Below are positions 8,421 through 16,916 of a DNA stretch of 64,000 bases, piece after piece. The first letter of the stretch is position 1. Every line of letters starts with the position of its first letter. Source of the DNA: Arthrobacter sp. 9AX. Its GTDB lineage: Bacteria; Actinomycetota; Actinomycetes; Actinomycetales; Micrococcaceae. Location of the stretch: contig NZ_LR733293.1 in the NCBI RefSeq assembly GCF_902506095.1, forward strand, positions 643,501 to 707,500, written 5' to 3'. The translations under genes and the position numbers were made by a program. The notes under the pieces are model-generated. The model had not been told where the DNA came from. It did no database searches and was given only the letters and a program-made list of their open reading frames with translations.

Positions 8421-9578
8421 ATGAGAGCCATCTGGAAAGGTGCCATCGCGTTTGGCCTGGTCAACGTACCCGTAAAGGTTTACAGCGCAACCGAAGATCA
8501 TGACATCAGTCTGCACCAGGTCCACAACGCCGACGGTGGCCGCATCAGGTACCAGCGCAGGTGCGAGGTATGCAGCCAGGTGATCGACTACTCGGACATT
8601 GAGAAGGCCTACGAGGAAGACGGCAAGACGGTGGTCCTCTCCAAGGACGAACTCAAAGCCATCCCCGCCGAGAACAGCCACGAGATCGAAGTGGTGCAGT
8701 TCGTCCCGTCCGAGCAGCTTGAACCGATGATGTTCGAGAAGAGCTATTACCTGGAGCCGGACTCCAAGTCGCCCAAGGCCTACGTGCTGCTCCGCCGCGC
8801 CCTGGAGGACACGGACAGGGTGGCGATCGTCCAGTTCGCGCTGCGGGAGAAGACCCGGCTGGGTGCGCTGCGCATCAAGGACGACGTCCTGGTGCTCCAG
8901 TCCCTGCTCTGGCCGGATGAAGTGCGCGAAGCCAGCTTTCCTTCCCTGGATGTGTCCATCAAGATCTCCCCACAGGAGCGTGAGATGTCCGCCGCCCTCG
9001 TGGAATCCATGGCGGCTGACTTCGACCCCGAGCACTTCACCGATGACTACCAGGTGCAGCTCCGCCAGCTCATCGAGGCCAAACTCGAGCAGGGCGACGC
9101 GCTGGACACTGAGGAAACGTTTGGTGTGGAGGCCGGTGAGGGCGGCAAGGGCGAGGTCATCGACCTGATGGAGGCGCTGAAGCGAAGCCTGGACCGGAAG
9201 CGCGGGGGCGGAGCTGCTTCGAGCGGGTCCGGGGACGAAACGGAGTCCGCGGAGGCCGACGAGGACGACGACACAGACGCAAAGCCCGCGCGCAAGCAGG
9301 CTGCCGCCGGCAAAACCACGGAATCCAAGACTGCCGGGACCAGGTCCGCGGCCGGCAGGTCCACGGCCGGCAAAGCTACCGCGACCAAGTCGGCGGCTTC
9401 CAAGCCGGCCACCGCAAAATCCAGGGACACTACGTCCACGGCAAAATCGGGCACTGCTAAATCGGGCACGGAAAAATCCGGCACGGCCAAGACCACGGCC
9501 AGCAAAACAGCTGCCAAACCCGCCGCGAAGAGCACCGCCGGCAAGGCATCGGGCACCAGGGCACGCAAGCCGGCTTGA
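8421..9578 (+). CDS. ku: Ku DNA-end-binding protein
   Basis: Bacterial Ku homodimer subunit of 385 residues that rings broken DNA ends and recruits LigD. The core (residues about 1-265) starts with the typical MRAIWKGAIAFGLVNVPV and contains the Ku-ring CEVC, SYYLEPD and LREKTRLGAL segments. After residue about 265 comes an unusually long low-complexity tail of some 120 residues rich in Lys, Ala, Thr and Ser, with repeated K-S-G-T-A/E steps. Lysine-rich Ku tails are known in mycobacteria and Streptomyces and bind DNA. It is divergent from ligD. Confidence 0.96.
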   Translation: MRAIWKGAIAFGLVNVPVKVYSATEDHDISLHQVHNADGGRIRYQRRCEVCSQVIDYSDIEKAYEEDGKTVVLSKDELKAIPAENSHEIEVVQFVPSEQLEPMMFEKSYYLEPDSKSPKAYVLLRRALEDTDRVAIVQFALREKTRLGALRIKDDVLVLQSLLWPDEVREASFPSLDVSIKISPQEREMSAALVESMAADFDPEHFTDDYQVQLRQLIEAKLEQGDALDTEETFGVEAGEGGKGEVIDLMEALKRSLDRKRGGGAASSGSGDETESAEADEDDDTDAKPARKQAAAGKTTESKTAGTRSAAGRSTAGKATATKSAASKPATAKSRDTTSTAKSGTAKSGTEKSGTAKTTASKTAAKPAAKSTAGKASGTRARKPA

Positions 9579-9816
9579 TCCTCCGAGGCCGGCCGGTAGT
9601 GCCGCGCTGCTTTGTGCCATGCTTATGAAACTACTAAGCCTGCTTGCTTTTTGGTAGTGCCTGCCCGGCGGGGCTGTTGGGGAGAGCTGTGCCCGTTTCG
9701 CGCCGTCCCTTTACAGCGCAGGCGGGCGCGTCCACAATGAGTCGCATCACAGCCTCCGCTGTGGCAACAGCGTGCTGTCAACTCACCGGGAATTATCGCA
9801 GTAGGGAGGCACAGTC

Positions 9817-10674
9817 ATGAATGACCAGGCTGGTGTTCTGGAAGCGGACCGGGCGCTCAAGCAAAAGCACCGGGCAATGTGGGCATCGGGAGACTACCCG
9901 GCGCTCGCCAGTGAACTGCTCCCGGAGCTCGGGGCAATCCTCGTCGAGGCCTGCGGCATCAACTCGCGTCAGCGGGTCCTGGACGTGGCCGCCGGTGCCG
10001 GGAATGCCGCCATCCCCGCCGCGATGATGGGTGCGAAGGTGGTGGCCAGCGACCTCGCCCCGGAACTGTTCGACGCCGGCCGTCACCAGGCCGCCGACAG
10101 GGGCGTGGAGCTCGAATGGAAGGAAGGTGACGCGGAGGCCCTGCCGTTCGGGGACGGCGAGTTCGACACCGTCATGTCCTGCCTCGGCGTGATGTTCGCA
10201 CCGCATCACCAGACCGCCGCGGACGAACTCCTGCGCGTCTGCAAACCGGGCGGCACCATCGGGCTCCTCAGTTGGACCCCGGAAGGCTTCATCGGAAAGA
10301 TGTTCGCCGCCATGAAGCCCTTCGCACCGCCGCCCCCGCCGGGTGCGCAGCCCGCGCCACTTTGGGGGAGCGAGGACCACGTCCGCGAACTGCTCGGCGA
10401 CAGGGTCACCGACGTCCAGGCCCGCAAGCAGTCCCTTGCCGTCAGGAGTTTCCACCAGGCGGAGGACTTCGTCCGCTACTTCAAGTCCCACTACGGCCCC
10501 ACCATCTCCGTCTACAAGTTCATCGCGGAGGATGCCGGCAAGGCCAAAGAGCTGGACAAGGCCCTGACCGAACTCGCCGAATCGTTCGGGGACGCGCACG
10601 GTGATGCTCCGTTCCAAATGGAATGGGAGTACCTGCTGTTCACGGCGAAGAAGGCCAAGTCCGATGCCCGGTGA
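9817..10674 (+). CDS. class I SAM-dependent methyltransferase
   Basis: 285 residues with the Rossmann-like methyltransferase fold. Motif I is VLDVAAGAGN (about residues 53-62), the acidic residue after strand 2 is in VVASDLAP, and post-I/motif IV appear as EGDAEALPF and FDTVMSCLGV. The organisation resembles UbiE/arsenite-methyltransferase-like enzymes, but the characteristic cysteines of ArsM are absent. The substrate is unknown. It overlaps the next gene by 11 bases, so the SRPBCC protein is cotranslated and may act on the same small molecule. Confidence 0.85.
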   Translation: MNDQAGVLEADRALKQKHRAMWASGDYPALASELLPELGAILVEACGINSRQRVLDVAAGAGNAAIPAAMMGAKVVASDLAPELFDAGRHQAADRGVELEWKEGDAEALPFGDGEFDTVMSCLGVMFAPHHQTAADELLRVCKPGGTIGLLSWTPEGFIGKMFAAMKPFAPPPPPGAQPAPLWGSEDHVRELLGDRVTDVQARKQSLAVRSFHQAEDFVRYFKSHYGPTISVYKFIAEDAGKAKELDKALTELAESFGDAHGDAPFQMEWEYLLFTAKKAKSDAR

Positions 10675-11095
10675 CCACGTCGCAGAGTCGTCCGTCACTG
10701 TCGAGGCACCGCCGCAGCGGGTGTGGGAGGTCATCATGGACCCGGTGGCCACCGAGGAGTTTATGTTCGGTGCCGAGCTCGCCACGGACTGGAGCGTGGG
10801 CGGACCCATCACCTGGCGGGGCAGCTGGGAGGGCAAAGAGTATGAGGATAAGGGTGTGGTCCTTGAAGTGGAACCCGGCCGGAAGCTGGTGTACACACAC
10901 TTCAGCCCGCTCGCCGGCGCGGAGGACACGCCGGAAAACTACCACACGCTGACGTGGACGCTGCAGGCGCAGGGCGGCCGGACGATCCTGACCCTGTCCC
11001 AGGACAACAACGCCACGGAGGAGGCGGCCGAGCACTCGAAGGGCATGTGGGACGGGCTGGTCGCCGACGTCAAGAGGCTGGCCGAGCGCAGCTGA
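10664..11095 (+). CDS. SRPBCC / AHSA1-like protein
   Basis: 143 residues with the helix-grip fold pattern of Aha1-C-terminal/polyketide-cyclase-like proteins: an N-terminal VTVEAPPQRVWEVI strand-helix, a central GGPITWRG and a C-terminal amphipathic helix (GMWDGLVADVKRL). Such proteins bind hydrophobic ligands. The ATG at 10664 is used because it overlaps the methyltransferase stop and begins the family sequence. An upstream in-frame start would add 21 arginine-rich residues. Confidence 0.82.
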   Translation: MPGDHVAESSVTVEAPPQRVWEVIMDPVATEEFMFGAELATDWSVGGPITWRGSWEGKEYEDKGVVLEVEPGRKLVYTHFSPLAGAEDTPENYHTLTWTLQAQGGRTILTLSQDNNATEEAAEHSKGMWDGLVADVKRLAERS

Positions 11096-11128
11096 CCCAC
11101 TCAGTTGGGTTGGACGCTTAACGCGGGC

Positions 11129-11212
11129 GGCCGCCGTCGGACACTTCCACCCAAGGGAAGGTACGACGGCGGCCGGCCGGCTGGGATGTCCAGGCACTCA
11201 CGGTGCCTGGAC
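11129..11212. terminator. hairpins between convergent SRPBCC and ptsH genes
   Basis: Two inverted repeats lie in this 127-base gap. One has 11-base arms (11129-11139 with 11164-11174, GGCCGCCGTCG). The other has 9-base arms and a 7-base loop (11188-11196 with 11204-11212, GTCCAGGCA). Neither ends in a T-run, so they are terminator-like rather than canonical. Confidence 0.45.
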
Positions 11213-11222
11213 GGCGATGCTG

Positions 11223-11501
11223 CTACTCGGCGTCGTGATCCGTTTCCAGGATCTGGACCAGGTGGTTCAGGGCATCGTCAGCGCCGTCGCCCTCGGCCCG
11301 GAGGACCACCACGTCGCCGTGCGAGGCGCCCAGGCTCATGAGGGACAGGATGCTGGCAGCGTCCATCGCCTCGTCGGCCGGCTCACCTTCGCGGGCGATG
11401 GTGATCTCCAGGTCGTATTCTCCTGCTGCCTCGGCGAAGATGGCGGCGGGGCGGGCGTGCAGGCCCACACGGCTGGCGACGGTTGCTGTGCGTTCTGGCA
11501 T
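11223..11501 (-). CDS. ptsH: HPr phosphocarrier protein of the PTS
   Basis: 92-residue phosphocarrier that passes phosphate from enzyme I to the sugar-specific EIIA domain. The active-site histidine is H15 in VGLHARPA. The serine equivalent to the regulatory Ser46 of Firmicutes is present (S50 in AASILSLMSL). It lies 64 bases downstream of the EIIABC gene on the same strand, so it is probably the last gene of the fructose operon. No enzyme I gene (ptsI) is in the window. Confidence 0.93.
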   Translation of the reverse strand: MPERTATVASRVGLHARPAAIFAEAAGEYDLEITIAREGEPADEAMDAASILSLMSLGASHGDVVVLRAEGDGADDALNHLVQILETDHDAE

Positions 11502-11565
11502 TTTTGCTCCTTAGTCTTCCGGCGGGCTGGTTTGATGCCGGGTAGAGATAGTGGGTGAGGCAGGG

Positions 11566-13632
11566 TCAGACGGTTGCTGGAACTTTCTCCACCGTAGCAG
11601 CGCTCTTCGGGGCTGCCCAGCGCTTGAGGGCCACCACGGCCAGCGCGCTCACGATGGTTCCGGCGATGATCGACAGGACGAACATCAGCAGGTTGCCGAT
11701 CGCGAAGAACACGAAGATACCGCCATGGGGCGCCTGCGACGTGACTCCGAACGCCATGCAGAGTGCGCCGGTGAGGGCACCGCCCAGCATGCTCGCGGGG
11801 ATGACGCGCAGCGGGTCGGCCGCGGCGAACGGGATGGCGCCTTCGGAGATGAAGGAGGCGCCGAGAAGCCAGGCTGCCTTGCCGTTTTCACGCTCGGCCA
11901 GGCTGAACAGCTTGCGGTCCAGAACGGTGGCCAGGGCCATCGCCAGCGGCGGAACCATGCCCGCAGCCATTACGGTGGCCATGATCTGCCACGGCGCCTG
12001 GTTGCTGGCGCTGCCGGCGCTCAGGCCGGCCACGGCGAAGGCGTAGGCCACCTTGTTCACGGGGCCGCCGAGGTCGAAGCACATCATGAGGCCGAGGATG
12101 ATGCCCAGGACCACTGCGGAGGCGCCGGTCATGCCGGACAGCCAGCCGTTAAGGGCGGTGGTGAGGCCGGCGATGGGTCCGCCGAGCACCAGGAACATCA
12201 GGCCGGAGGCAACGATGGAGGCGAGCAGCGGGATGATCACCACGGGCATCAGGCCGCGCAGCCAGCGGGGTACCTGCCAGGTCCCGATGAGGTGTGCGAC
12301 GTAACCGGCCAGCAGGCCGCCCACGATGCCGCCGAGGAAGCCGGCGCCCATGAACCCGGACACGGCACCGGCGACGAAGCCGGGGGCGATGCCGGGGCGG
12401 TCGGCGATGGCGTACGCGATGTAACCGGCCAGCGCGGGGACCAGGAAGCCCATGGACAGGGCACCGATCTTGAACAGGACCGCCCCGAGGTAAATGGCCA
12501 GGCCCCCCTCGGGAAGGTTCCCGAAGTTGTTCGCCAGGACCACCTTGTCCGCGACGCTGGTGATGTTGTAGCCGCCGAGCAGGAAGCCCAGGGCGATCAG
12601 CAGGCCGCCGCCGGCGACGAACGGAATCATGTAGCTGACGCCGGTCAGCAGTGCCCTCTTCAGCTTCTGGCCGATGTGCTCACCCTTTTCGGTGGCAGCC
12701 TGCTCGGCCTGTTCCTCGGCGCCGAAGTGCGGCACGCGGCGGGCGTTGGGGTCGCTTGCCGCGGCCAGGGCTTCCTGGACCATCTTGGCGGGCTCGTCGA
12801 TGCCGCGCTTGACGGGTGCGTTGATGACGGGCTTGCCGGCGAAGCGTTCCTTGCCGCGCACGTCCACGTCCACCGCGAAGATGACGGCGTCTGCGGCGGC
12901 GATGACGGCAGGGTCCAGTGCCTTGGCGCCGGAGGAGCCCTGGGTCTCAACCTGCAGGTCAACGCCGGCCTCCTGGGCGGCCAGGACCAGGGAATCGGCT
13001 GCCATGTAGGTGTGGGCGATGCCGGTGGGGCATGCGGTCACGGCTACGAGGCGCTTGGGCCCGGACCCTGTAGCTGGGTCGGCTGACCCGGAGGCCGTTG
13101 TGACCGTGCTTGCCGAAGCCGGGCCGGCGGAAGCTCCCACAGCAGCCTCGGCGGGTGCCGCAGCGGCGTGGGCGGCCGGCTTGTCGGCCAGGGCGCCTTC
13201 CACCAGTTCCACAATCTCCTCGGGCGAGGAAGCGCTGCGGAGGGACGCGGTGAAGTCCTTTTTGATGAGGGACCGGGCGAGCTTGGACAGCAGCTTCAGG
13301 TGGGCCTGGTCTGCGCCGTCCGGGGCTGCGATGAAGAAGATCAGGTCCGCCGGGCCGTCCTTGGCGCCGAAGTCCACCTTGGGGGCCAGGCGGGCCATGG
13401 CCAGGGTGGGCTCGGTGACGGCAGCCGAGCGGCAGTGCGGGATGGCGATGCCGCCGGGGATGCCCGTGGCGGTTTTCTGCTCCCGGGCAAAGGCATCCGC
13501 GAAGAGGCCTTCGACTTCTGAAGCGCGTCCGGTGGCAGCTACTTTGCTTGCCAGGTGCCGGATCACCGTCTCGGGGGAATTGCCCAGGTTCTGGTCGAGC
13601 TCGACCAGTTCCGTGGTGATGAGCTGGGTCAC
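11566..13632 (-). CDS. fruA: fructose-specific PTS enzyme EIIABC
   Basis: Single-chain fructose permease of 688 residues that imports and phosphorylates fructose to fructose 1-phosphate. Domain order is EIIA (about 1-150, phosphohistidine H66 in IPHCRS), an Ala/Pro linker, EIIB (about 193-290, phosphocysteine C201 in ACPTGIAHT) and membrane EIIC (about 325-675, some nine helices with Gly-rich loops). The GTG at 13632 is chosen because a GAAAGGA precedes it by 7 bases and it lies two bases after the fruK stop. The longer open frame overlaps fruK. It completes a regulator-fruK-fruA-ptsH operon. Confidence 0.94.
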   Translation of the reverse strand: MTQLITTELVELDQNLGNSPETVIRHLASKVAATGRASEVEGLFADAFAREQKTATGIPGGIAIPHCRSAAVTEPTLAMARLAPKVDFGAKDGPADLIFFIAAPDGADQAHLKLLSKLARSLIKKDFTASLRSASSPEEIVELVEGALADKPAAHAAAAPAEAAVGASAGPASASTVTTASGSADPATGSGPKRLVAVTACPTGIAHTYMAADSLVLAAQEAGVDLQVETQGSSGAKALDPAVIAAADAVIFAVDVDVRGKERFAGKPVINAPVKRGIDEPAKMVQEALAAASDPNARRVPHFGAEEQAEQAATEKGEHIGQKLKRALLTGVSYMIPFVAGGGLLIALGFLLGGYNITSVADKVVLANNFGNLPEGGLAIYLGAVLFKIGALSMGFLVPALAGYIAYAIADRPGIAPGFVAGAVSGFMGAGFLGGIVGGLLAGYVAHLIGTWQVPRWLRGLMPVVIIPLLASIVASGLMFLVLGGPIAGLTTALNGWLSGMTGASAVVLGIILGLMMCFDLGGPVNKVAYAFAVAGLSAGSASNQAPWQIMATVMAAGMVPPLAMALATVLDRKLFSLAERENGKAAWLLGASFISEGAIPFAAADPLRVIPASMLGGALTGALCMAFGVTSQAPHGGIFVFFAIGNLLMFVLSIIAGTIVSALAVVALKRWAAPKSAATVEKVPATV

Positions 13633-13634
13633 TG

Positions 13635-14660
13635 TCAATCCTTTCGAAGGGCCGTGATGGTAACGGCATCCGGGGTGGTTTGGTGGACTGCCGGGACGGT
13701 GGAACCCGGCAGGGAGGCGGCCGCGGCCCCGTGGGCCACCGCCTGACGCAGGCAGTCGGCCGGGGCGGCGCCCTGGCCTTGGGCGAGCAGGTAACCGGCC
13801 AGGGCTGAATCGCCCGCGCCGACAGTACTGACCGCGGCGACCGGCGGATGCGTGGCCAGCCACGCGCCGTCGGCCGTTACCAGGACAGCTCCCTTGGATC
13901 CGAGAGTTGCCAGCACAGCACCCACACCGGAACGTACGACGGCGGCGGCTGCTGCTGCGGCAGCAGCCGGATCCGCTTCCAGTTCGTCAGCGGTGGCCGG
14001 GGAGGCGAAACCGGCTGCGGCAGCCAGTTCCGCCAGTTCTTCGGCGTTGGGTTTGAGGAGGTCCGGCTTACCCGAACCAGAGCCTGCCGCGTCACCGGAT
14101 GATCCGTCGGAGGACGGTTCATCACTGGACACGGCGGCGGCAAGCGGGGCGCCGGAGGAGTCCACGGCGATCTGCGGGGCGGTGCCGTCCGCGGCGGAGC
14201 GCAGCCGGCGGGTCACCGTGGCGTAAAAGTCGGCGGGGAATCCCGGCGGCAGCGAGCCGGCCAGGACCACCCAGCTGGCGCCGCGGGAGCTCTCCACCAG
14301 CAGCTTCATCAGCGCTTCCTGCTGGTCGGCGTCCAGCAGCGGGCCGGGCTCGTTGATCTTGGTGGTCACGCCGCCGGGCTCGGTGAGGGCCACGTTGGTG
14401 CGCAGCGGTTCACCGATGGGCAGGGAAACGAAGGGCACGCCGCTTTCACGCAGGCCGGCCAGCACAGGATCGCTGTCCGCACCCGGCAGGACGGCCAGGG
14501 ATTCCAGGCCGGACGCCACCAGGGCGCGGGAGACGTTGACGCCCTTGCCGCCGGATTCCTGGCTGACGGAGACGGCCCGCTGCACTTCGCCGCGTTCCAG
14601 CGGGCCGGGGAGGGCCACGGTCCGGTCAAGGCTGGGGTTGGCCGTGAAGGTGATGATCAT
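13635..14660 (-). CDS. fruK: 1-phosphofructokinase
   Basis: PfkB-family kinase of 341 residues converting fructose 1-phosphate to fructose 1,6-bisphosphate with ATP. It shows the N-terminal TANPSLDRT, the GGKGVNVSRAL glycine-rich motif (about residues 38-48) and the C-terminal anion-hole/catalytic GAGDSALAGYL with the proton-accepting Asp. An internal Ser/Gly/Asp-rich insertion (about residues 180-205) makes it longer than the usual 310 residues. The start overlaps the DeoR regulator stop by four bases, and EIIABC begins two bases after its stop. Confidence 0.94.
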   Translation of the reverse strand: MIITFTANPSLDRTVALPGPLERGEVQRAVSVSQESGGKGVNVSRALVASGLESLAVLPGADSDPVLAGLRESGVPFVSLPIGEPLRTNVALTEPGGVTTKINEPGPLLDADQQEALMKLLVESSRGASWVVLAGSLPPGFPADFYATVTRRLRSAADGTAPQIAVDSSGAPLAAAVSSDEPSSDGSSGDAAGSGSGKPDLLKPNAEELAELAAAAGFASPATADELEADPAAAAAAAAAVVRSGVGAVLATLGSKGAVLVTADGAWLATHPPVAAVSTVGAGDSALAGYLLAQGQGAAPADCLRQAVAHGAAAASLPGSTVPAVHQTTPDAVTITALRKD

Positions 14661-15463
14661 GCGATCACCACGTCTACGCCGGCGTCCTCAAGGGCGGCTG
14701 CAAGTTCCGGGCCGGGTTCGCTGTCTGTAATCAAGGTGTCCAGATCTTTCAGGGAGGCGAACTGGACCAGGGTTTCCGCGTCCAGCTTGGAGGAGTCGGC
14801 CAGCACCACGATGCGGCGGGCCGAACGGACGAAAGCTGCCTTGACGGCGGCTTCCTCGGGATCGGGAGTGCTCAGGCCAAACGATGCGTGGATGCCGTTG
14901 GTGCCGATGAAGGCAATGTCCGGCCGGATCCTCCCGGCGGCGTCCACCGTGGCCTGGCCAACGGCCACCTGGGTGAGGCCGCGGACGCGGCCGCCCAGGA
15001 CGTCCAGGGCGATGCCGGGAACGCTGGAAAGCTTGCCGGCGATCGGGACGGCATGGGTGATGGCGACCAATTCGGCGCGGAGTTCCGTGCCGTCGGAAGG
15101 TTCGATGGCGGTACGCCGGGCCAGCAGCCCGGCCAGGACTTCGGTGGTGGTACCGCCGTCGATCAGGACGCTGCCGGAGGAGGTCCGGGGAATGAGGGCC
15201 AGGGCAGCCTCGGCGATGCGGATCTTCTGGTCCGGCCGCTGGATGGCCCGCTCGGTGACGCTTTCCTCGGTGGTGCTGAACCTGTCCGCGGCCACGGCGC
15301 CGCCGTGGACCCGCCGGACGGTGCCGGCGTTTTCAAGGGTGGCGAGGTCGCGGCGGACGGTTTCGGTGGTGATGCGGAAGCGCTCGGCCAGGAGGGTCAC
15401 GCTGACCCGGCCGGTGCCGGCTACAAGCTCGGCAATCTTTTGCTGGCGCTCCTCGGCGAACAC
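14657..15463 (-). CDS. fruR: DeoR-family regulator of the fructose operon
   Basis: 268 residues. An N-terminal winged helix (residues about 6-57, with the RITTETVRRDLATLE recognition helix) is followed by a sugar-phosphate-binding sensor domain (IDGGTTTEVL and TNGIHASFGLSTPDP motifs). It probably represses its own operon and is relieved by fructose 1-phosphate, as in related systems, but the ligand is inferred from gene order. It uses a GTG start (15463) with GGAGGG just upstream. It is the first gene of the operon. Confidence 0.9.
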   Translation of the reverse strand: MFAEERQQKIAELVAGTGRVSVTLLAERFRITTETVRRDLATLENAGTVRRVHGGAVAADRFSTTEESVTERAIQRPDQKIRIAEAALALIPRTSSGSVLIDGGTTTEVLAGLLARRTAIEPSDGTELRAELVAITHAVPIAGKLSSVPGIALDVLGGRVRGLTQVAVGQATVDAAGRIRPDIAFIGTNGIHASFGLSTPDPEEAAVKAAFVRSARRIVVLADSSKLDAETLVQFASLKDLDTLITDSEPGPELAAALEDAGVDVVIA

Positions 15464-15525
15464 ATACCCTCCGTTGCGTAAGGCTTGCTGTGAGTGACTG
15501 GCATCACATGATGTTGAGTTAATTG

Positions 15526-15555
15526 ACTTTATCTTTGCTTATGTTGGTTTGTCAA
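15526..15555 (-). promoter_or_regulatory. probable promoter of the fructose PTS operon
   Basis: Reading leftward, a perfect -35 TTGACA (15555-15550) is followed after 18 bases by TAAAGT (15531-15526), a 4/6 match to TATAAT. The box sits about 65 bases before the DeoR GTG start in AT-rich DNA. Repeated ACA/AAAC runs between and around the boxes could be the DeoR operator, but no clear dyad is visible. Confidence 0.6.
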
Positions 15556-15673
15556 TGGAAACCCACACGAAACAAAATTCGTCCCTCAGGGGTGGGAGTT
15601 TTGTCCGCCTCTCCACGGTTGCGGGCACTGCGAAGCCCGCATGCCCGGGAAAACCCCGGCCGCGGGCGCGAAT

Positions 15674-15708
15674 AAGCCGGGCCGGACCGTGGTGGTCCAG
15701 CCCGGCTT
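15674..15708 (-). terminator. terminator of the DUF6458-like gene
   Basis: Near-perfect hairpin AAGCCGGGC-c-GGACC / GGTCC-a-GCCCGGCTT with a 5-base loop. On the minus strand it is followed by TTATT. It lies 57 bases after the end of the leftward 85-residue gene and before the fru promoter, insulating the two units. Confidence 0.65.
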
Positions 15709-15764
15709 CCTCGGGTTCATGACAGTTCTTCCTGCCGGGGCTTTATCCCGGTTCTTCGGCCCGG

Positions 15765-16022
15765 CTAAAGTCCGGTGTCGCGGCTTTCGTTGCGGGTAAT
15801 CCGCTCTCCGGTGTTCGGGTCCACCACTGACCGGGATTCGCTGACCCGCCGGCTGCGGCCCGGCGACGCAAGTATCAGCGAGGCGATGAGGCCGATCGCG
15901 CCTACGGCCATCAGGATGTAGCCCACCAGGGCCTGATCCACGAACGGGATCAGGCCGGGTGCGACGGCCCAGGCAAGGATGGCGCCCAGGGCGATGAGGA
16001 AGATGGAAGAGCCGATTCTCAT
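15765..16022 (-). CDS. small DUF6458-like membrane protein
   Basis: 85 residues with two hydrophobic helices (about 5-27 and 32-53) and a charged C-terminal tail containing VVDPNTGERITRNE. This arrangement recurs in small actinobacterial membrane proteins annotated as DUF6458 or similar. No function is known. It has its own terminator. Confidence 0.72.
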   Translation of the reverse strand: MRIGSSIFLIALGAILAWAVAPGLIPFVDQALVGYILMAVGAIGLIASLILASPGRSRRVSESRSVVDPNTGERITRNESRDTGL

Positions 16023-16097
16023 GACTTGCTCCTTTGCCCGCTTGGTAGCGGAACTTGTAAGGCGCGGAATGATCTATTTGCTAAGCATGCTGTCCGT

Positions 16098-16110
16098 TAG
16101 CGTTACGCTA
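16098..16110. promoter_or_regulatory. small palindrome between divergent genes
   Basis: TAGCGT-t-ACGCTA, a perfect 6+6 dyad in the 255-base divergent region. It could be an operator for either neighbour. There is no second copy and no known regulator, so this is only a candidate. Confidence 0.25.
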
Positions 16111-16277
16111 CAGCGCGGAGTTGCCCAATTTCAATGGCTGGGAGCGGGGGTTCGACACTTTACTGGTGATACTCCTGTGATTGGCGTTGTTTCTGTTGTC
16201 CGCAAAGCGCGAGCTTGCGCTGGTGGCCCCGGCACGGCGCCCCCCGCCCAGGTGTCCTGCCTCGCTAGGCTGAACCG

Positions 16278-16916
16278 ATGGAAACAGTTGTGTGGTCGAA
16301 GCCGGAGGCCGAGCGGGCAGGCACTCCGCTGCTGGTGATGATGCATGGCTACGGCACGGATGAATCCCGGATGGTTCGTCTGTTCGAGTATCTGCCGGCA
16401 CAGTTCACCTGCGCGGCGCTGCGGGCTCCCATGGATATCGGCGACCACTACGGCTGGTTCCTGCTGAACTATTTCCTTGCCAACGACTTCGCCGATGTCG
16501 TCAAGGCCGCCAACGCCGTCCAGACCTGGATCAACAGCGTCAAGGGCCAGCACAGCAGCGTGAGCCTGCTCGGATACTCGCAGGGAATGGCGATGGCCAG
16601 CACGCTTCTCCGCCTGCACCCCAAGGACTATGCCGCCGTTGTGGGACTGTCCGGTTTTGTGCTCGACAACGAACTCCTGTCCCTCACGGAGTCCTTCGAT
16701 ACGCCCCCGCCCTTCTTCTGGGGGCGGGACAAGGCGGACCTCGTCATCAACGAGGACGCGGTGGCATATACCGAGGAGTGGCTGCAGCGAAACACGCTCC
16801 TGACCGCCAGAACCTATCCCGGCATGGGCCACGCGATGTCCAAGACCGAGATGGTGGACGTCAGCGCCTTCCTCCGTCATTACGTGCTGGGTGCCAACGG
16901 GTCCGTCGGCACCTAG
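16278..16916 (+). CDS. alpha/beta-hydrolase, phospholipase/carboxylesterase type
   Basis: 212-residue serine hydrolase of the acyl-protein-thioesterase/YpfH-like class. The oxyanion-hole motif MMHGYGTDE starts near residue 21. The nucleophile is S101 in GYSQG, the acid probably D151 or D154 in WGRDKAD, and the base H185 in GMGHAM. It has no signal peptide, so it is likely cytosolic, acting on short-chain esters or lysolipids. It is followed by a 440-base gene-free region and is likely monocistronic. Confidence 0.87.
   Translation: METVVWSKPEAERAGTPLLVMMHGYGTDESRMVRLFEYLPAQFTCAALRAPMDIGDHYGWFLLNYFLANDFADVVKAANAVQTWINSVKGQHSSVSLLGYSQGMAMASTLLRLHPKDYAAVVGLSGFVLDNELLSLTESFDTPPPFFWGRDKADLVINEDAVAYTEEWLQRNTLLTARTYPGMGHAMSKTEMVDVSAFLRHYVLGANGSVGT

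Larger units (their letters stand above)
15464..15764. other. gene-free stretch holding fru promoter and a terminator
   Basis: About 300 bases between two leftward genes. The part next to the DeoR gene is strikingly AT-rich for this genome (15500-15590) and holds a good promoter, listed separately. The middle shows nothing, and the right part holds a strong hairpin. Confidence 0.6.

Noticed and set aside
11551..13086. A 511-codon plus-strand frame
   Set aside because: It is antisense to the EIIABC gene, whose domains and active-site residues are unmistakable; the plus-strand translation is low-complexity.
13851..14102. Short coding frames opposite fruK's insertion
   Set aside because: They mirror the Ser/Gly/Asp-rich insertion of fruK and have no start signal or family similarity.
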